Notes under the pieces: generated by a model
Told to the model about the DNA's origin: nothing
Database searches by the model: none
What the model saw: only the letters and a program-made list of their open reading frames with translations
In this document: piece by piece, positions 1 through 11,819 of the stretch
Numbering within the stretch: position 1 is the first letter of the stretch
How the letters are laid out: every line of letters begins with the position of its first letter
DNA from: Rhipicephalus microplus
Taxonomy: Eukaryota; Arthropoda; Arachnida; Ixodida; Ixodidae
Direction: 5' to 3'
Length of the DNA stretch: 64,000 nt
NCBI RefSeq assembly: GCF_043290135.1
Contig: NC_134705.1
Coordinates: 38,466,271-38,530,270, forward strand
Position numbers and translations under genes: made by a program

Positions 1-148
1 GCGTGTTCGCGAAGAACCTTCAGAGAATATGTGTAAGCCTGCATCAACTTCCCGCTCTTGTCAGAATGCCCCTCTCTCGCCTAGGTTAACGCGCTCTAGT
101 AGAACGCAAGCCACAAAAAAATAGGATACCGCGAGGGGTGGTGGCGTC

Positions 149-987
149 TTGTTTCCTATACCTGTTCTGTACACCAATATTCGCAGCCTTAGTAATAAAA
201 AAGAGAGCCTCAGGGCTCTAATGAACGATTCGGATGCAGATGTCGTTATATTAAGTGAAACTTGGTTGTCAAACGAAATCAAAAACAATGAGCTGTTTCA
301 ATGCATCAAAAAGTTTGTTGTGTACCGACGTGACCGTGACGAGAGGATTGGTGGTGGTGTTTTGATTGCTGTGAATGAAACATTCGAGAGTTTCCTAATT
401 TCAACTGCGAGTAGCTTGGAAATAATTTGGTGTTGTGTAACAATAAATTTCAAGAAAATAATTTTGGTGCCTGTTATCGTCCTCCAAGTTGCGCCAGTGG
501 TTTTGCTGAGGCGTTTCATGACTCGGTGAATGAGATCACTGTCAAGTTTCCTGCTGTGCCCGTCTTTCTTGCTGGTGATTTCAATTTTCCACATATTCAG
601 TGGCCAGAGCCTTACCTGTCCTCCATTTCATCATCCGCGGAAGCTATCACTATTATTCATGCATGCCTCGACTTTAATCTGTCTCAGTTGGTAACTGGGC
701 CAACGCGTGTAACGCCCACCACAGCGTCACCAGTCGACCTGATACTAACATCAGTTGCTGATATCGCTTCCTCTGTAACACACACCCCTGGCTTAAGCGA
801 TTATGACGTACTTCACTTTACCATTACCCTTCCTGCACCAAACCCACGTAGACAGTTGAAACAAATAAGAGACTATAGCAAAGCAGACTTCGAAGCTATA
901 AACTCCAGTTTCTGCTCTTTTCTTGATGAATTTCTTTTAGATTATTCTCACAAACCCGTTGAAATGCTATGGCAGTCGTTAATGTAA
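149..987 (+). pseudogene. LINE AP-like endonuclease domain, frameshifted and missing its catalytic histidine
   Basis: In an active LINE this domain nicks target DNA to prime reverse transcription. The N-terminal half (149 to about 470) carries the TNIRSL and SETWL motifs. A frame change near 460 moves the rest to another frame (about 440-987), which carries CYRPP, AGDFN (near 573-584) and PVDLIL. The final motif, normally SDH, reads SDY (TAT at 802-804), a single C-to-T change that removes the catalytic histidine. The coding frame appears to continue upstream of the first ATG, so the ATG at 149 is probably not a true start. Confidence 0.8.
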
Positions 988-1099
988 AGGTTGCAGAACT
1001 AACAGCCCAACATGTCCCTCTAGGAACTATACACAGAAATTCTAACGCACCTTGGTATTGTAGGCACCTTAAAAGGTTGTCGAATAAAAAATAACGGCT

Positions 1100-2984
1100 G
1101 TTTCGTGCCGCGAAACGATTACAAAGCGCCGAACGCTGGTCTGTCTACAAAACGGCAGCTAAGTACTACAATGACGCTCTCAATAGCGCCAAACACCATT
1201 TCTTTCACTTCACACTACCGGCAATGTTACAAGCTAGTCGAAAAAACTTTTGGAACACATTTAAGCCGAAAGAGGACTCAACCATTCGCCTTGTTGATGA
1301 ACTCGGTAATCCAGTCACAAAAGTTCACTGTGCTTCATTACTGAATGAAACGTTCGCTTCTTCTTTCTCCGACTCCATCATTAACAATCGTCCATGCATG
1401 CAGAATCTTGACGTTCTTCCTATGGATCCCATTATGTTTAATACAACCGGCATTGCGACACTTATTGATAAGCTAAAGCGATCATCGTCATGTGGAGTTG
1501 ACTCAATTAACTCTAAATTTCTTCAGAATACTAAGGAATGCAGTTCCATTATCTTAGGCTGCCTCTTTACTAAATCGCTCCAAGATAACTGTCTACCTAA
1601 AGACTGGAAAACCGCTAAGGTGATCCCACTCCATAAGTCAGGTGAAAGACATAACCCCCGTAATTATCGTCCTATTTCTCTCACATCGGTTCCTTCCAAA
1701 CTAATGGAGCACATAATTTACTCAAACCTCGTTAAACATTTGGAATCAAATAACCTCTTTCAGAACTCTCAGCATGGTTTCCGCATTTCCGCAAATTTTT
1801 CTCTTGCGAAACACAACTAATACTATTTACTAATGATCTCCACGCTGCACTTGACTCAGGTGCGACTATTAATTGTATTTTTTAGATTTCACCAAAGCTT
1901 TTGTCAAGGTTAACTATGAACTGCTCTTACTAAAATTACATTGCTTGCGCATAGACCCTTTATTACTTGACTGGATAAAAGAATTTCGTTCTAACCGCAC
2001 ACAGTTTGTTTGCACTAACGATATTAATTCCTCTGAAGTACCCGTGCGTTCAGGCATACCTAAAGGTTCTGATTTAGGCCCACTACTATTTTTAGTTTAT
2101 ATTAATGACTTGCCTAATAACATATCCTCCCCTATTTGCCTCTTCGCTGACGATTGTGTCAATTACCGTACAATTACTGATCATAACGACAACGAAAGTT
2201 TACAAGCAGACCTAGACAACATTCTACATTGGTGTAACCTTTGGAAAATGGAGCCTAATATTTCTAAATGTAAAGCAATGAGAGTTTCACGTAACCACAC
2301 ATCTATCGATAACTATTCCTACAGCCTGAACGCAACCCCTCTTGAATATGTCCGGTCTTATAAGTATCTTGGTGTTCACATTACTAACTCGCTATCATGG
2401 TCCGACCACATTAAGAACGTCACATCCAAGTCGAATCTCATGCTCGGTTACTTAAAACGAAACTTTCCTGTCGCGCCGACTTTTTTAAAGAAACAGCGGT
2501 ACATCACCTACATCCGTCCTCTACTGGAGTACGCCGCATGTGTATGGGATCCTGGCCACATAACACTCGTTAACAAGTTAGAGGCAATCCAAAACCGGTC
2601 GTCACGTTTCATTCTTTGCAGCTATAATCGAACATCTAGTGTAACTTCCATGAAGGTCAGGCTTAATCTCCCTCCGCTTGTCATGCGTAGAAAAATCGTT
2701 CGCCTTTGCGCGTTCCAAAAAATATACTATCACAATCACGTTCTAAATTCACATTCACGTTCTTATTACAGTTAATCACAATCACGTTCTTATTACAGCC
2801 TGCATCTTTCATATCATCCCGCATAGATGACCCCCACAAAGTGCATATTCCTCGAAGTAACACCGTCACCTTTTCCCAATCTTTCCTTCCTAACACATGT
2901 CGTGACTGGAATCTTCTGTCAGCATCAACCGCCAGTATTACTGAACCTGACGCGTTCCGTCAGGCCTTGACATCTTCCATGTAA
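1100..2984 (+). pseudogene. LINE reverse transcriptase and C-terminal domain, broken in several frames
   Basis: Reading in at least three frames recovers the RT blocks in order: LNETFASSFS linker, DWKTAKVIPLHKSG, NPRNYRPISLTSV, HGFR (near 1775), LDFTKAF (motif A), GIPKGSDLGPLLF (motif B) and FADD (2143-2154, catalytic Asp pair intact). KYLGVHI and the arginine-rich C-terminal part follow, ending at a stop at 2984. Frame changes lie near 1790 and 2740; the latter coincides with a short tandem duplication of a TCACGTTCTTATTACAG-type unit at about 2745-2800. Motif A reads AFVKV where AFDKV is usual. A non-functional RT remnant. Confidence 0.85.
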
Positions 2985-3247
2985 ATTGAATTTCATGTGG
3001 CGCACGCGATAATTCCTCATCGTATTCATAACTTGTATTTCACACCGCATTCTCTTTTTTTTTTATTGAATCTTTTGCATCTTTTTTCGGTTGCCTGGCT
3101 TATTACGTGTTTTTCTTTTTGCCCGTTTCGCTTTTGCTCATTTTCTTATTATTGAATATTTTGTAGTTTTTGTCTATTGGCTGTCTTATTACGTGTATTT
3201 TTTGCTTTTTGCCCCTCTCCTCTACAATGCTGTAAGGCCCTGAGGGT

Positions 3248-3276
3248 AAAATAAAGAAAGAAAGAAAGAAAGAGAA
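3248..3276. repeat. (GAAA)n tail of the LINE
   Basis: About five GAAA units follow an AATAAA-like run directly after the LINE 3' untranslated region. This matches the simple-repeat 3' tails of LINEs and probably marks the 3' end of the element. Confidence 0.7.
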
Positions 3277-4449
3277 ACTCGGGCGCTGGGAGGAAAGAGA
3301 TCAAACAACGAGAGATGGAACGGCGAAGAACTGCACCTGTCATTGCACCTGGCGTCCTTAATTTGACCTTCTTATCAACACAAACGCTACACTAACGCTG
3401 GCTATACAAATGCTACAAATGCGTTTCAAGCGCACTGCATTTATACTCGGTGACAACTTTCTGTGGCAGCACAGCCAAGGCTACGACGCCCAAGCACGTC
3501 CTCTTTTACTGCGCTTCTGCATGTAGTCCACGAATGATAACTTTTGTATAGTGCGTAGCTTGGTGAAAAATATAAAAAGAAAAGATGTACATAATATGTT
3601 CAAGATTGTTTGCACTAATAATAGGAATAATCACTTGTGTATGTTTTTATTTTTTTGCTGTATTAGTTTTCTGGTTTTCTGGTGCCATTTCACATTTTCC
3701 TTTCCCCGGTAAAAAAAGACGGAGTCGCTCGATTGTAGCGAGTTAACAACAAAGCTCGTGAGCGAGCATCAGTGCGTCTTCATTAGGTCATCTGTATTCA
3801 TCGAGCAGGGAGAAATTAAGGCAGAGGTGTGTCGTGAATTATTTTGTTTCCCGCACATGCAATCAACGGGATATTGTGTGCTATTGAAATAATCAGCGAA
3901 AGTGGGACTCTAACCGCTGAACCCGCCTTGAAAACGACACCGCCGACCAGCCAGTCTTCAGCAACACCAGCTGTTTGAAAGAAAAAGTGCGATTGAAAAC
4001 TAGCGTAAAACCAATGACCCTTTTCCTAAATTGCGCTGCATACGCAGTCGGTGTTCCGGCTGCCTAATACACGATAACGCTGAAGATCACGCACCGTAAC
4101 ACCGCTCTAGTTGGTGCCTACAAAGGGAGTCGTTCCTTGCGATTTGCCTGGGTAACAGACCCATTCATGTATATTGCCCTGTTGACTCTGCAAAAACAGC
4201 GTTCTTGGATGAGTAAAGGTTGCGTATCTCCCACTTGGATATACGAAAGTCAGACGCCCGCTCATGATCGATTGGTGCCGAGATTTCTGCTCCCCGTTGC
4301 TCCCCATCGAGGAAGTTCTGCGTCTCTAAAGGAAGGAAAACAATAATGCCGACCCAGTGTGCATAAAAATTAGGAAATATTTTTTGGGCTTTGTGCTTTT
4401 TCCATCGCCCAGTACTTTTTTTATATTGCGACAGCAAATATAGAGACAC
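3277..4449. other. Intergenic sequence, nothing recognised
   Basis: About 1.2 kb of moderately AT-rich sequence with only short open frames. I see no conserved protein motif, tRNA-like box or clear repeat boundary. Confidence 0.5.
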
Positions 4450-4632
4450 CTAAAGCTGGATTTTGCCGCGGGCGGCGGCGTCGATGTCATGCACTGTCTA
4501 TGTATACGTATCTATATTTTTGAAAACGCAAGAAAGAAAAATTCCAGAAAAAGCACTCTGGTGCGTGGAATCGAACGTGGGTACCTGTGCATCGTGAAAG
4601 CAAGGTGTTAACCTCTGAGCCATCCCTGAGAG
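4450..4632 (-). mobile_element. tRNA-derived SINE-like element (minus orientation)
   Basis: Read on the minus strand, 4632 to 4554 has a box-A-like TGGCTCAGAGGTTAACACC and a box-B-like CGTTCGATTCC at tRNA-like spacing, followed by a body toward 4450. No full cloverleaf forms, so this is a SINE head or decayed tRNA pseudogene, not a tRNA gene. The outer boundary is uncertain. Confidence 0.5.
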
Positions 4633-4950
4633 TTTCTTCTTTAATGAACGAAATTATAACAAGTAGAGTAAACACACCCTACTTCGTCAGAAGTCAGGCA
4701 AACACACACAAGCGTCAAGAATGGGAAGGCACTCCGGAATGGGGTCAAAAGTCTCAACAACACTGCGCACTTGAGCATCTGCTTCTCGGTAGACAAATCT
4801 CGTCGACCGTGATGGCTTGGCGTGTCCATCAATCGTGCGACTTTTCCATAGTGAATAAAGTCCCAACAACATAAACAGGTCATAAGGAGTATTACCAGTC
4901 AGACTCTTTCTGAATGGGAGGAACCTAATACCATGAGCTGTGATTGGAAG

Positions 4951-5355
4951 TTATTTTCCTAATGTTCTTTTTAGAATGTCCCAAAAATAAGAAGCGTCAC
5001 GACAATGAATAAAACAATGCTCTATAGTCTCAGGTTCATTGCAGATTCTGCAATGCGCTGTCCAGGGTAGGTATATTGATTTTTCATTCAGCGACGTTTT
5101 CACTGGAAGCATGGAAGTGTGCAGTTTAAAGAAAAATGTTTTCGCTGAAGGAGATATCCACGATCTACGTACAAGAAATAATAAATCGTGACCAGGCCAA
5201 AGCGAATATGGCTTTCGATAAACAGGTTCGGAGAAAAGGTTATTCACAAGTGCAGCAGTTAAATTTTTTCTGTCAATAGTATACAAATACTCTAAGCTAA
5301 ACCTGGCTTTCAAAAAATGGACAGTATCAACAATTTCTTTTAGTAATCCACACAA
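4951..5355 (-). pseudogene. C-terminal zinc-binding (RVT zinc finger) domain of the Tx1-like element
   Basis: The frame has the Cys/His pattern HCRICNEPETIEHCFIHC followed by a Phe-Trp pair, the zinc-binding module often found after the RT in L1/Tx1-type LINEs. It is preceded by a basic/aromatic helical stretch (SPSAKTFFFKLH) typical of the same region. Its place downstream of the RT on the same strand supports the assignment. Confidence 0.7.
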
Positions 5356-5730
5356 CGGCTATTCCTTAGCAACGCTTGTTGTGACATGAATAAAAGGAAG
5401 GTGGTAAAACAGATGGTTACGGAGAACCGCTAAAAGAAAGGAGTGGCACACATTCTTGAGCTGAAAAAATCGAAACACCAACTGTCACACGAACAAATGC
5501 ACAGGGCCGAGGCCACTCTTTTCAAGTGGAAGAAAAAAGATTGTCTCTCTCATGGGTTCCCAGGAATAGCTCCAAATAAAGAACGCAAATATCCTTTGAA
5601 AGGCTTGAATGTGTACACGAGAACAGTGCAACACCTGCAGAATATAAATAAGCTTTGATGCAAGGAATATATTGCAAGCTTTTGCTCTGGCAAAAATGGA
5701 AAACTTCCGTCCGCGCCATGTTCCCTCCTT

Positions 5731-6760
5731 TCAGCGGGTCGTAGTCATCGCAGCGGTCCAGTGTGGGCCGCTGTTACGATAGTTATCGAGAGGCACACCA
5801 AGGTATTTTATAGTAGTCGCATTCCAATGAATATTTGCGAGGACCGAAGGAGTTTGGGCCCACATGCCTAACGAGAATTTACTACTTTTATCAACACTTA
5901 TGCTGGCGCCAGCGACTTCACAGAAACGTAAAGTAGTGTTGACTGCTCCTTGAACGCTTGGTTTATCAGCGCAAATTAAGGCAATGTCATCTGCATAAGC
6001 TCGAACTTTAACTTCCTCAGCATCATATCGGTAGCCTCCTATGCAATACCTTAGAAGCACACTTAAACCTAATGGTTCCAGACAAATTGCAAAAAGTAAA
6101 GGCGAGAGCGGACATCCCTGACGTACATATGAGTTTACTATAATATATTGGAAAGTTTTCGATTTACAATTAGCCTAGTTGTGCACTTCTTATAACAGAG
6201 TGAAATATCATTGTACAGTACATACAGAAATACAATTTTAGACCCAACTGCAAGTGTCTTACGAGCCGGAACAAAAGCATGTTGTACCTTATCACATGCT
6301 TTTGGAAGTTCTATTTGAAGGAGGGCTACTTGGTCCGTGCTACCATCATTAAACTCAAGAACTGATCGTGCAATATTGAAGTTTGTCTGTATTGAGCGAC
6401 CGCGAATTCCACTTGTTTGGCGGTCACCTACACGTTTAGTAATCACTGGCTGTAGCCGATTAGTCAACAATATAGAAAATATTTTGTAGTCAACGTTACA
6501 TAACGATATAGGCCTATATTCGTTAACTCCCTTTAATGCGTCAGGAACAGCAATTTTTGAGATTAATTTTGTATGGCCCTGATAGAAAAAAAGGAGGAAG
6601 TTCCCCATGGGCATAAGCCTCTTTAAAAAGTTGCCCAAGGAAAGGTATCAGATGTTCCTGAAAAGCTATGTAAAATTCGCCACTAAGGCCATCTGGGCCA
6701 GGAGTTTTGTTTTTCTGCAACGTTGTTATTGCAAATCTAATTTCCTATCTGGATATGGGC
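5731..6760 (-). pseudogene. LINE reverse transcriptase of the Tx1-like element
   Basis: On the minus strand: a KNKTPGPDG-type segment (near 6690-6715), then EYRPISLCNVDYKIFSILLTNRL, TSGIRGRSIQTN, and motif A reading IELPKACDKV where D.AKAFDKV is expected, so the first catalytic Asp is Glu. After a frame change the palm resumes with AYADDIALIC (YADD at 5986-5997) and KYLGVPL. The altered motif A and the breaks indicate no activity. Confidence 0.75.
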
Positions 6761-7222
6761 CCATCTACAGTTAGTCTATCATCATCTAGTAACTGTGGCA
6801 CAAAGGCAATGAAGTGGTCAGCTTCTTCCTCAAAATTCTCCAGAAGCACAGCCGTGGTGAAGAAACTTTTGTAATAATCTTCAAATGGGGCTCTTATTTC
6901 ACACTTTCCTGTGCAAAGGGAACCCGCGACTCAATTTGCAGTATCTGTTTAAAAAGTACATCTGTCTTTTCATCACGGAAGGTTTTTAGTTGGTTCTTCC
7001 TCAGTGAAATGGGTAACACGGGAACGAATCTTTGCTCCTCTGTTTAAATCTGTATCATGTTTTTTTTGTGTCTGTGCTCGAATCGCATTTATCATCGTCT
7101 ACGTACAATCCCAGATTTTGGCTTTCAAAAGTATGGAGCTTATGAAGTAAATCATAAAGATGGCGTTTTTCAGCTTTTTTTTCTTTGCGCTATTTCACAA
7201 GAAATACCAATTGCCTGAGACT

Positions 7223-8105
7223 TTACAGTTTTTTAAACCTTTTCCATTGATCGAAAATTGGCAGCTGTCGACACTTTGTTACATCTTGTGCCGATTCTTT
7301 TACTGTTTTAACAAGACAATCTTCGTGCAGCAACTGTACGTTAAGCTTCGCTAGGTCCCATTTTAGATGGGTTTTAAGAAAATTTTCAGGACCCCAAGAT
7401 ACAGTCACCAAGCAATGGTCTATAAAACATATCGGCTTTACAGCATAATTATGAATGTGAGACCATAAGCTTAGAGATACATACACACGGTCAAGCCGAG
7501 CGTGAGAGATGCCTTGAAAATGCGTGAACCTCACCGATGAATGTGCATGCGATCCCACATCTATTAAATTGTGGTCATTCAATAATTTCTGCAGTAAGGT
7601 TGCACTTACATCATAACGATTTGTTATATATAGATGATATCTCGCGTCACAAACACAATTAAAGTCTCCAAAAACTATGAAATTTCTGTCAGTGTTTAGC
7701 AGCGAAGTTAAAGAGAGGAAAAAGCATTTGTGTCATTCACTTTGGAGGGTGCATAGACACAGATAAACCTCCAATTATGGGAATAAAAAGATAAGTCGCA
7801 ACAAATGAGGCGTCCTTCCCTATCAGCATGTAGTGACTTCAAAGTATAATTCAAGTGCTTTCTAACTAATAAAAGCATCCAGCGGATGCACCACGTGCTG
7901 GGATCATGTATAAATTGCAATCTCGGAAAACTTCCAGGGCAAGATCGGTGTCACGAGCAGCCGAAATCTTAGTCTCTTGCACTGCAAGTACATCAATGTT
8001 GTACTGCTCAAGCACGTGGTGCAACTGCCACTGACGGCTTACATTCCTCAAAGCACGTACGTTGAGTGTCGCTACACACATGAAAAACGTTAGCGCGGTA
8101 GCCAT
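7223..8105 (-). pseudogene. LINE endonuclease domain of the Tx1-like element
   Basis: On the minus strand from 8105: TLNVRALRN, then DVLAVQETKIS (catalytic Glu), then across a frame change CVYAPSKVND (about 7720), FGDFNCV (about 7645-7665), ARLDRVYVS and FIDHCLVTV (a SDH-type motif with Ile for Ser; His present). These blocks define the exonuclease-endonuclease-phosphatase fold of LINEs, which nicks target DNA. At least two frame changes split the domain. Confidence 0.75.
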
Positions 8106-8114
8106 TTTTCTAGC

Positions 8115-9374
8115 TTAAAACTTTTGTAGGTCAGCTTTAGCCACAGGGCAACCTGTGGCTTTACCTCCTTTGCACTTTTTGGGAGGACTTTCCTGATGAC
8201 GCTGGCATAGGTGGTGCGTCCCTCTGTCCCCAAAGAAGGTGACACGTGGACCACATGAATACCCTTGCTCTGTCGCGTCTGGCACACTCGTTGTTGCTTC
8301 ATTGGTAACCGGTCCCTGACGCTTTCTTGTCTGACCGCTATTCGTTGCTTCTTCTTCCTCATTGTCAGGAGGCTTGTCTTTAAGGTCTTCCAAGTTACGT
8401 TCTTCTCCAGCATTTTATTCATTCATGCTTTCACTGGCGTCGTTAGCGATACTATTTTGCGTGCCAAGGGTATCCATGGAGAAGTGCTCAGCTTTCTTTG
8501 AGGCACCTTTTGCTCCTCCCGCTGCTTCTCCTGTCGCATCAACTACCTCAGTGACATCCATAAGATGATCCAGATGTTGCTCTTCTGTGCCTTGTCCAGA
8601 ATGGAGCTTGCTGGCATAAGTCGACAAGTAGGCATCCGACGAGTGACCAAATCGTTGGCACTGCAAGCACCTCGGTGTTTTGCACTGTCGACGTACATGC
8701 TCCACTCGCTTGCACCGAAGACACAGTGGAGGCCTTCCGGGAATATATACGAGGCATTGGTGGCCATAGATTGACATAAGGTGTGGTATTGAGCTCACAG
8801 TGATGGTTTCCTTTAGCTCCAAGGCAACGTTCCTATTTGTTGTCATCCATTGTTTCATTCCTGCACATTTGCATGCCTTTCTCTCAACGGACTTCACAAC
8901 GCCGTAAGCTTGGAATGCCTCTTCAACACGTCGCGATTCAAGGCAAAAGAAGTTTCAGCCTAATATTCTTGGTCTCCGGATCTAGCACCATGCACTTAAG
9001 CCCTTTTACACGAAGCCACAAGTGACGAGTTTCTGTTTCACCATGCGGCTTGCACACGTAACCATCCATACATGGCTCATTTGATACTGGACAACTCCTA
9101 TGATGCCCGCTGTTCTCACCACATTAAGCAGCGCGTCAGGGTAATCTGGGGCACAGTGCGGCCTACCACTTAAGTCGGCATGAAGAAAAACGGAATTCAA
9201 AACGTCGTTACCGGTTGAAAGACGTGGCAGGACGACTTTAAAGCTTGAGTCTTCATCGTGAAACGGAGTCGATGACCCTCGGCCATTGGCCGATTCGCTG
9301 TTACAAGCAGAGATCATTTTAGAACACATCCGATCGGTGCGGCTTCTTCTTCTAGAACGTTCTTCACTGTTCAA
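8115..9374 (-). pseudogene. LINE ORF1 (nucleic-acid-binding protein with CCHC knuckles), frameshifted
   Basis: ORF1 proteins of this group coat the element RNA. The frame opens at 9374 with an Arg/Ser-rich start (MNSEERSRRRSR) and continues to 9006, then resumes in another frame at 8897-8415 with two adjacent knuckles: CLRCKRVEHVRRQC, then a second, C..C....H....D, in which the last Cys is Asp (QRFGHSSDAYL). The C-terminal part (about 8115-8422) is spread over two frames and is low-complexity and charged. It is broken, but the order and strand match the EN/RT frames below it. Confidence 0.65.
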
Positions 9375-9866
9375 ACTGAAAGCTATTTATATTTACCACT
9401 TGTCGCTGCTGTGTTTTTGGTATTACCAGAAAGATGACGCAATGAGCGCACGTCGCTACATCGCGCAGCGGCGCCCGCTCTAATCTCTTACGCGTACTTT
9501 GCCCGGCTTGGAGAAGGGGAGCGACGCTTTCTCGCCTGTCCTAATCTTGCGGTGTCGAGGAGGGGAGGATCGTACGCCTTGGCTGGCCTCGGGCTCTACG
9601 AAGAACGATTCTGCTGTAGTTACCGGGCGCACAAATGCCACTGCAATCATTGCAGTCTCCGTTCGCGAAAAGAGCACTTTTCAGACTCGGCGAAGTAACA
9701 AATGAGAAGCTTATTCGCGTACATCCGTACCTGTCAATATGTTTCGTGCGTAATTTCTGTGCGAGAAACGCGGCGCACATTTCCATCTGCCTTCCATTCT
9801 GCGCGTGACCTTTCAAATTGTTGATATCGTGTTCAATGCTTCGCTTTTGCGGCAATGTTGTGACTC
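9375..9866. other. Possible 5' flank of the Tx1-like LINE, otherwise unassigned
   Basis: GC-richer than its surroundings, with short open frames on both strands and no domain that I recognise. Its position just upstream of ORF1 fits a LINE 5' untranslated region, but the boundary cannot be seen. Confidence 0.35.
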
Positions 9867-9992
9867 AGCGAACTGGGAGAGCGGGGGTAAACACAGACAC
9901 AAAGCAAAGAGAAGGCACACAGCACGAGCGCTCGTGCTGTCTGCATCCTCTTTGCTTTGGGTCTGTGTTTACTACCGCGCTTCCAGTTCGCT
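9867..9992. repeat. 126 bp quasi-palindrome
   Basis: Two 63 bp arms (9867-9929 and 9930-9992) are inverted copies with about eight mismatches and no spacer. The centre, CACGAGCGCTCGTG, is a perfect palindrome. The arm contains GTAAACACAGAC and CAAAGCAAAGAG. The CACGAGCGCT motif recurs near PLE ends in this window (about 11838), so the arms may be PLE-end derived; that link is inference. Confidence 0.8.
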
Positions 9993-10329
9993 CAACCATC
10001 GTGAATTACCAACCTGCCCACCTTTTCATCGCACTGCATTGTTGCGACTTTTTTCTAAAATAAATCGAAGTGCTTAAAGGAGCTGTCATTTTCTTTCCCA
10101 CAAAAATTAACATTTCATACATTTCCTTCCAAATAGATTTATTGCATGGTGATCGTGTGAAAAACGACTTGTTGGATGCTCTTGAAAAACTAAAACCGAA
10201 ATTGCACGAAAACAGAATACTTGGCGTAATAACATATGTGCAGAAGCTCTGCCCCGTAAATTTGGCTGGGCTGCCACGAAAAAACTCTCAGCATATCCAC
10301 GGAGTGCATGATGATGAGTTGTGTGAGGC

Positions 10330-10727
10330 GCCCATCAGTCCGTCCACGCTTCCATCCGTCCCGCGATCATCTGTGCGTACATCCATGCGTCCGCCGTCTG
10401 TCCGTGTATCCATCCATCCGTACGTCCGCACGTCCGTTCATCTGTCTGTCTGTCTTCTAGTATTTCTATCCATCCGTTCATGTGCCTATCTAGTGAACAC
10501 TCCAAGTACTGCCATCTCGCATGCCCTGTGGCACTTGCCCACTCCGTGCGTTCGTCCATCTGTGCGTTCGTCAGCTAGTCTGTCTGTCCGTTCGTCCATG
10601 CATCCGTCCGTGCGTCCATCTAGTGAACACTCCAGGTACCGCCATCTCCCATCTTGCTTTTCGGTAGCTACTTATGACAACGACGGAGGATGGACAGACC
10701 CACGCCTTAAGGAGCTTCACCCCTAAA
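10330..10727. repeat. CCGT/CCAT-type minisatellite ending in a GGAGCTTCACCCC terminus
   Basis: Degenerate 4-8 bp units (TCCGTCCATCCG and variants) run from about 10335 to 10625, with the segment TCTAGTGAACACTCCA present twice (near 10490 and 10618). The block ends at 10708-10725 with GGAGCTTCACCCCTAAA, close to the inverted terminus of the TIR element at 17.7-18.1 kb. This suggests a relative or fragment of that family. The long serine/proline/arginine reading frame here is a product of the repeat. Confidence 0.6.
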
Positions 10728-11819
10728 GGTGGTCGCCGAGTATAGGGGGTGGCAAGCCACGTTCAAGTCGAGAAGATGGGGGCTCTAGTTGCTAGGGGCA
10801 AGGATAGGCGCGTTTGCTCGCAGTTGTTGCTCGCAGCTGCCGACGCCAAACTCTGACATGGTGGTGCCTCTGGTTGCTAGAGACGCGCGCGCCTGCAGCT
10901 GTTGCTAAGGGAGAGGGCAGTGGACAGATAACGATGGACGCCTGACTTGGATCGACTAAAAATGCATTCGCATTAAAAAATCTGCTATCGACAATTACGA
11001 AAGCTTACGGCTCACTCGTTTTTTGAAACGAACGCTTGGTGATCACGTCCTGAGGGCCTTTCCCAGCGAACGGGGATCCAACATCGGCGAAACCTATTCG
11101 CTTCACCTCCAAATCGCACTAAACTTGTCGCTCAGCTACTTCCTGCGAGCCAGCGACCTTGCATTTCCATGCCCCATTAAATGGGCGATCTCTCCTCTAA
11201 ATACAGCCTCTTTTGCAGCTGTCAACCACAGTTCATTCTTGATCCTGCTGCTACCTCATATGTGGCATACTTTGCTACGGCACGTGATTGCACCACACTC
11301 TATTGTTTCTCGCACCTCTCGTGCACTACGTCTCGAAATTGACCACTCTGCTTTTTATATCTAACTTGCAACCTTACCTTTCAATCTCTTCGTCCGTTTT
11401 TCGCATCACCTTCTTGTGTTTTCTGACGGTTATATTCTTTCTCCTAATTGAATTCCTGAAGGACCTGAATAACATTCCCTTAGCGACTTTGTATGTCTCG
11501 AACTCCTCATTAGAAAGACGAGCCAGTACACAGACTACGTCGTTCAAAAGAACGCATAACAAACCAACAGACCAAAAGTCACGGCCTAACCCTACCTTTG
11601 CGCAAACACACTAGACAAACTCGACAAAACATTCGCTGTTTTCGCCCACTCTGTACGTGCGTAGCTTGGGCCGTAATCACGGGATAATCACATGCTAAAT
11701 TTGCTTTCATTGAATATACATCTCAAATCTTCATTCTGCTCTTTATCTTTCATGCTTGCGTTCTAATATAATAACGGTTACAGTGCAGTCATGTGAGTGC
11801 TGGAAGAAAAGCGAACGGG
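10728..11819. other. Intergenic sequence with weak internal repetition, no gene recognised
   Basis: Between 10770 and 10910 two diverged copies of a GTTGCTAG...GCGCG...GCAGCTGTTGCT-like segment occur. The rest is ordinary AT-rich sequence without protein motifs. Confidence 0.4.

Larger units (their letters stand above)
1..3276 (+). mobile_element. CR1/L2-like non-LTR retrotransposon (LINE), degenerate, 5' end outside the window
   Basis: The order is AP-like endonuclease, reverse transcriptase, LINE-type C-terminal segment, then a short A-rich (GAAA)n tail at 3248-3276, which is the normal layout of a LINE. Coding sequence is already open at the left edge, so the element starts before base 1. 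At least three frame changes (near 460, 990-1100 and 1790) show it is dead. Clade is judged from the RT wording (YRPISL, GIPKG, FADD) and the C-terminal LPPLVMRRKIVRLC segment; another Jockey-superfamily clade is possible. Confidence 0.85.
4890..9374 (-). mobile_element. Tx1/L1-like non-LTR retrotransposon, near full length but degenerate
   Basis: Along the minus strand from 9374 downwards come an ORF1 with CCHC zinc knuckles, an AP-like endonuclease, a reverse transcriptase and a C-terminal zinc-binding domain. The wording (LNVRALRN, QETK, EYRPISLCNVDYKIF, YADD, CRICNE..EHCFIHC..FW) resembles the Tx1 side of the L1 group rather than CR1/Jockey. Frame changes and stops throughout make it inactive. 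Sequence at 9380-9700 may be its 5' untranslated region; the 3' boundary near 4870-4890 is approximate. Confidence 0.75.

Noticed and set aside
10070..10726. 218-codon Ser/Pro/Arg-rich reading frame
   Set aside because: It is a translation of the CCGT/CCAT minisatellite; SVRPS-type periodicity follows the DNA repeat and no start context or domain supports a gene.
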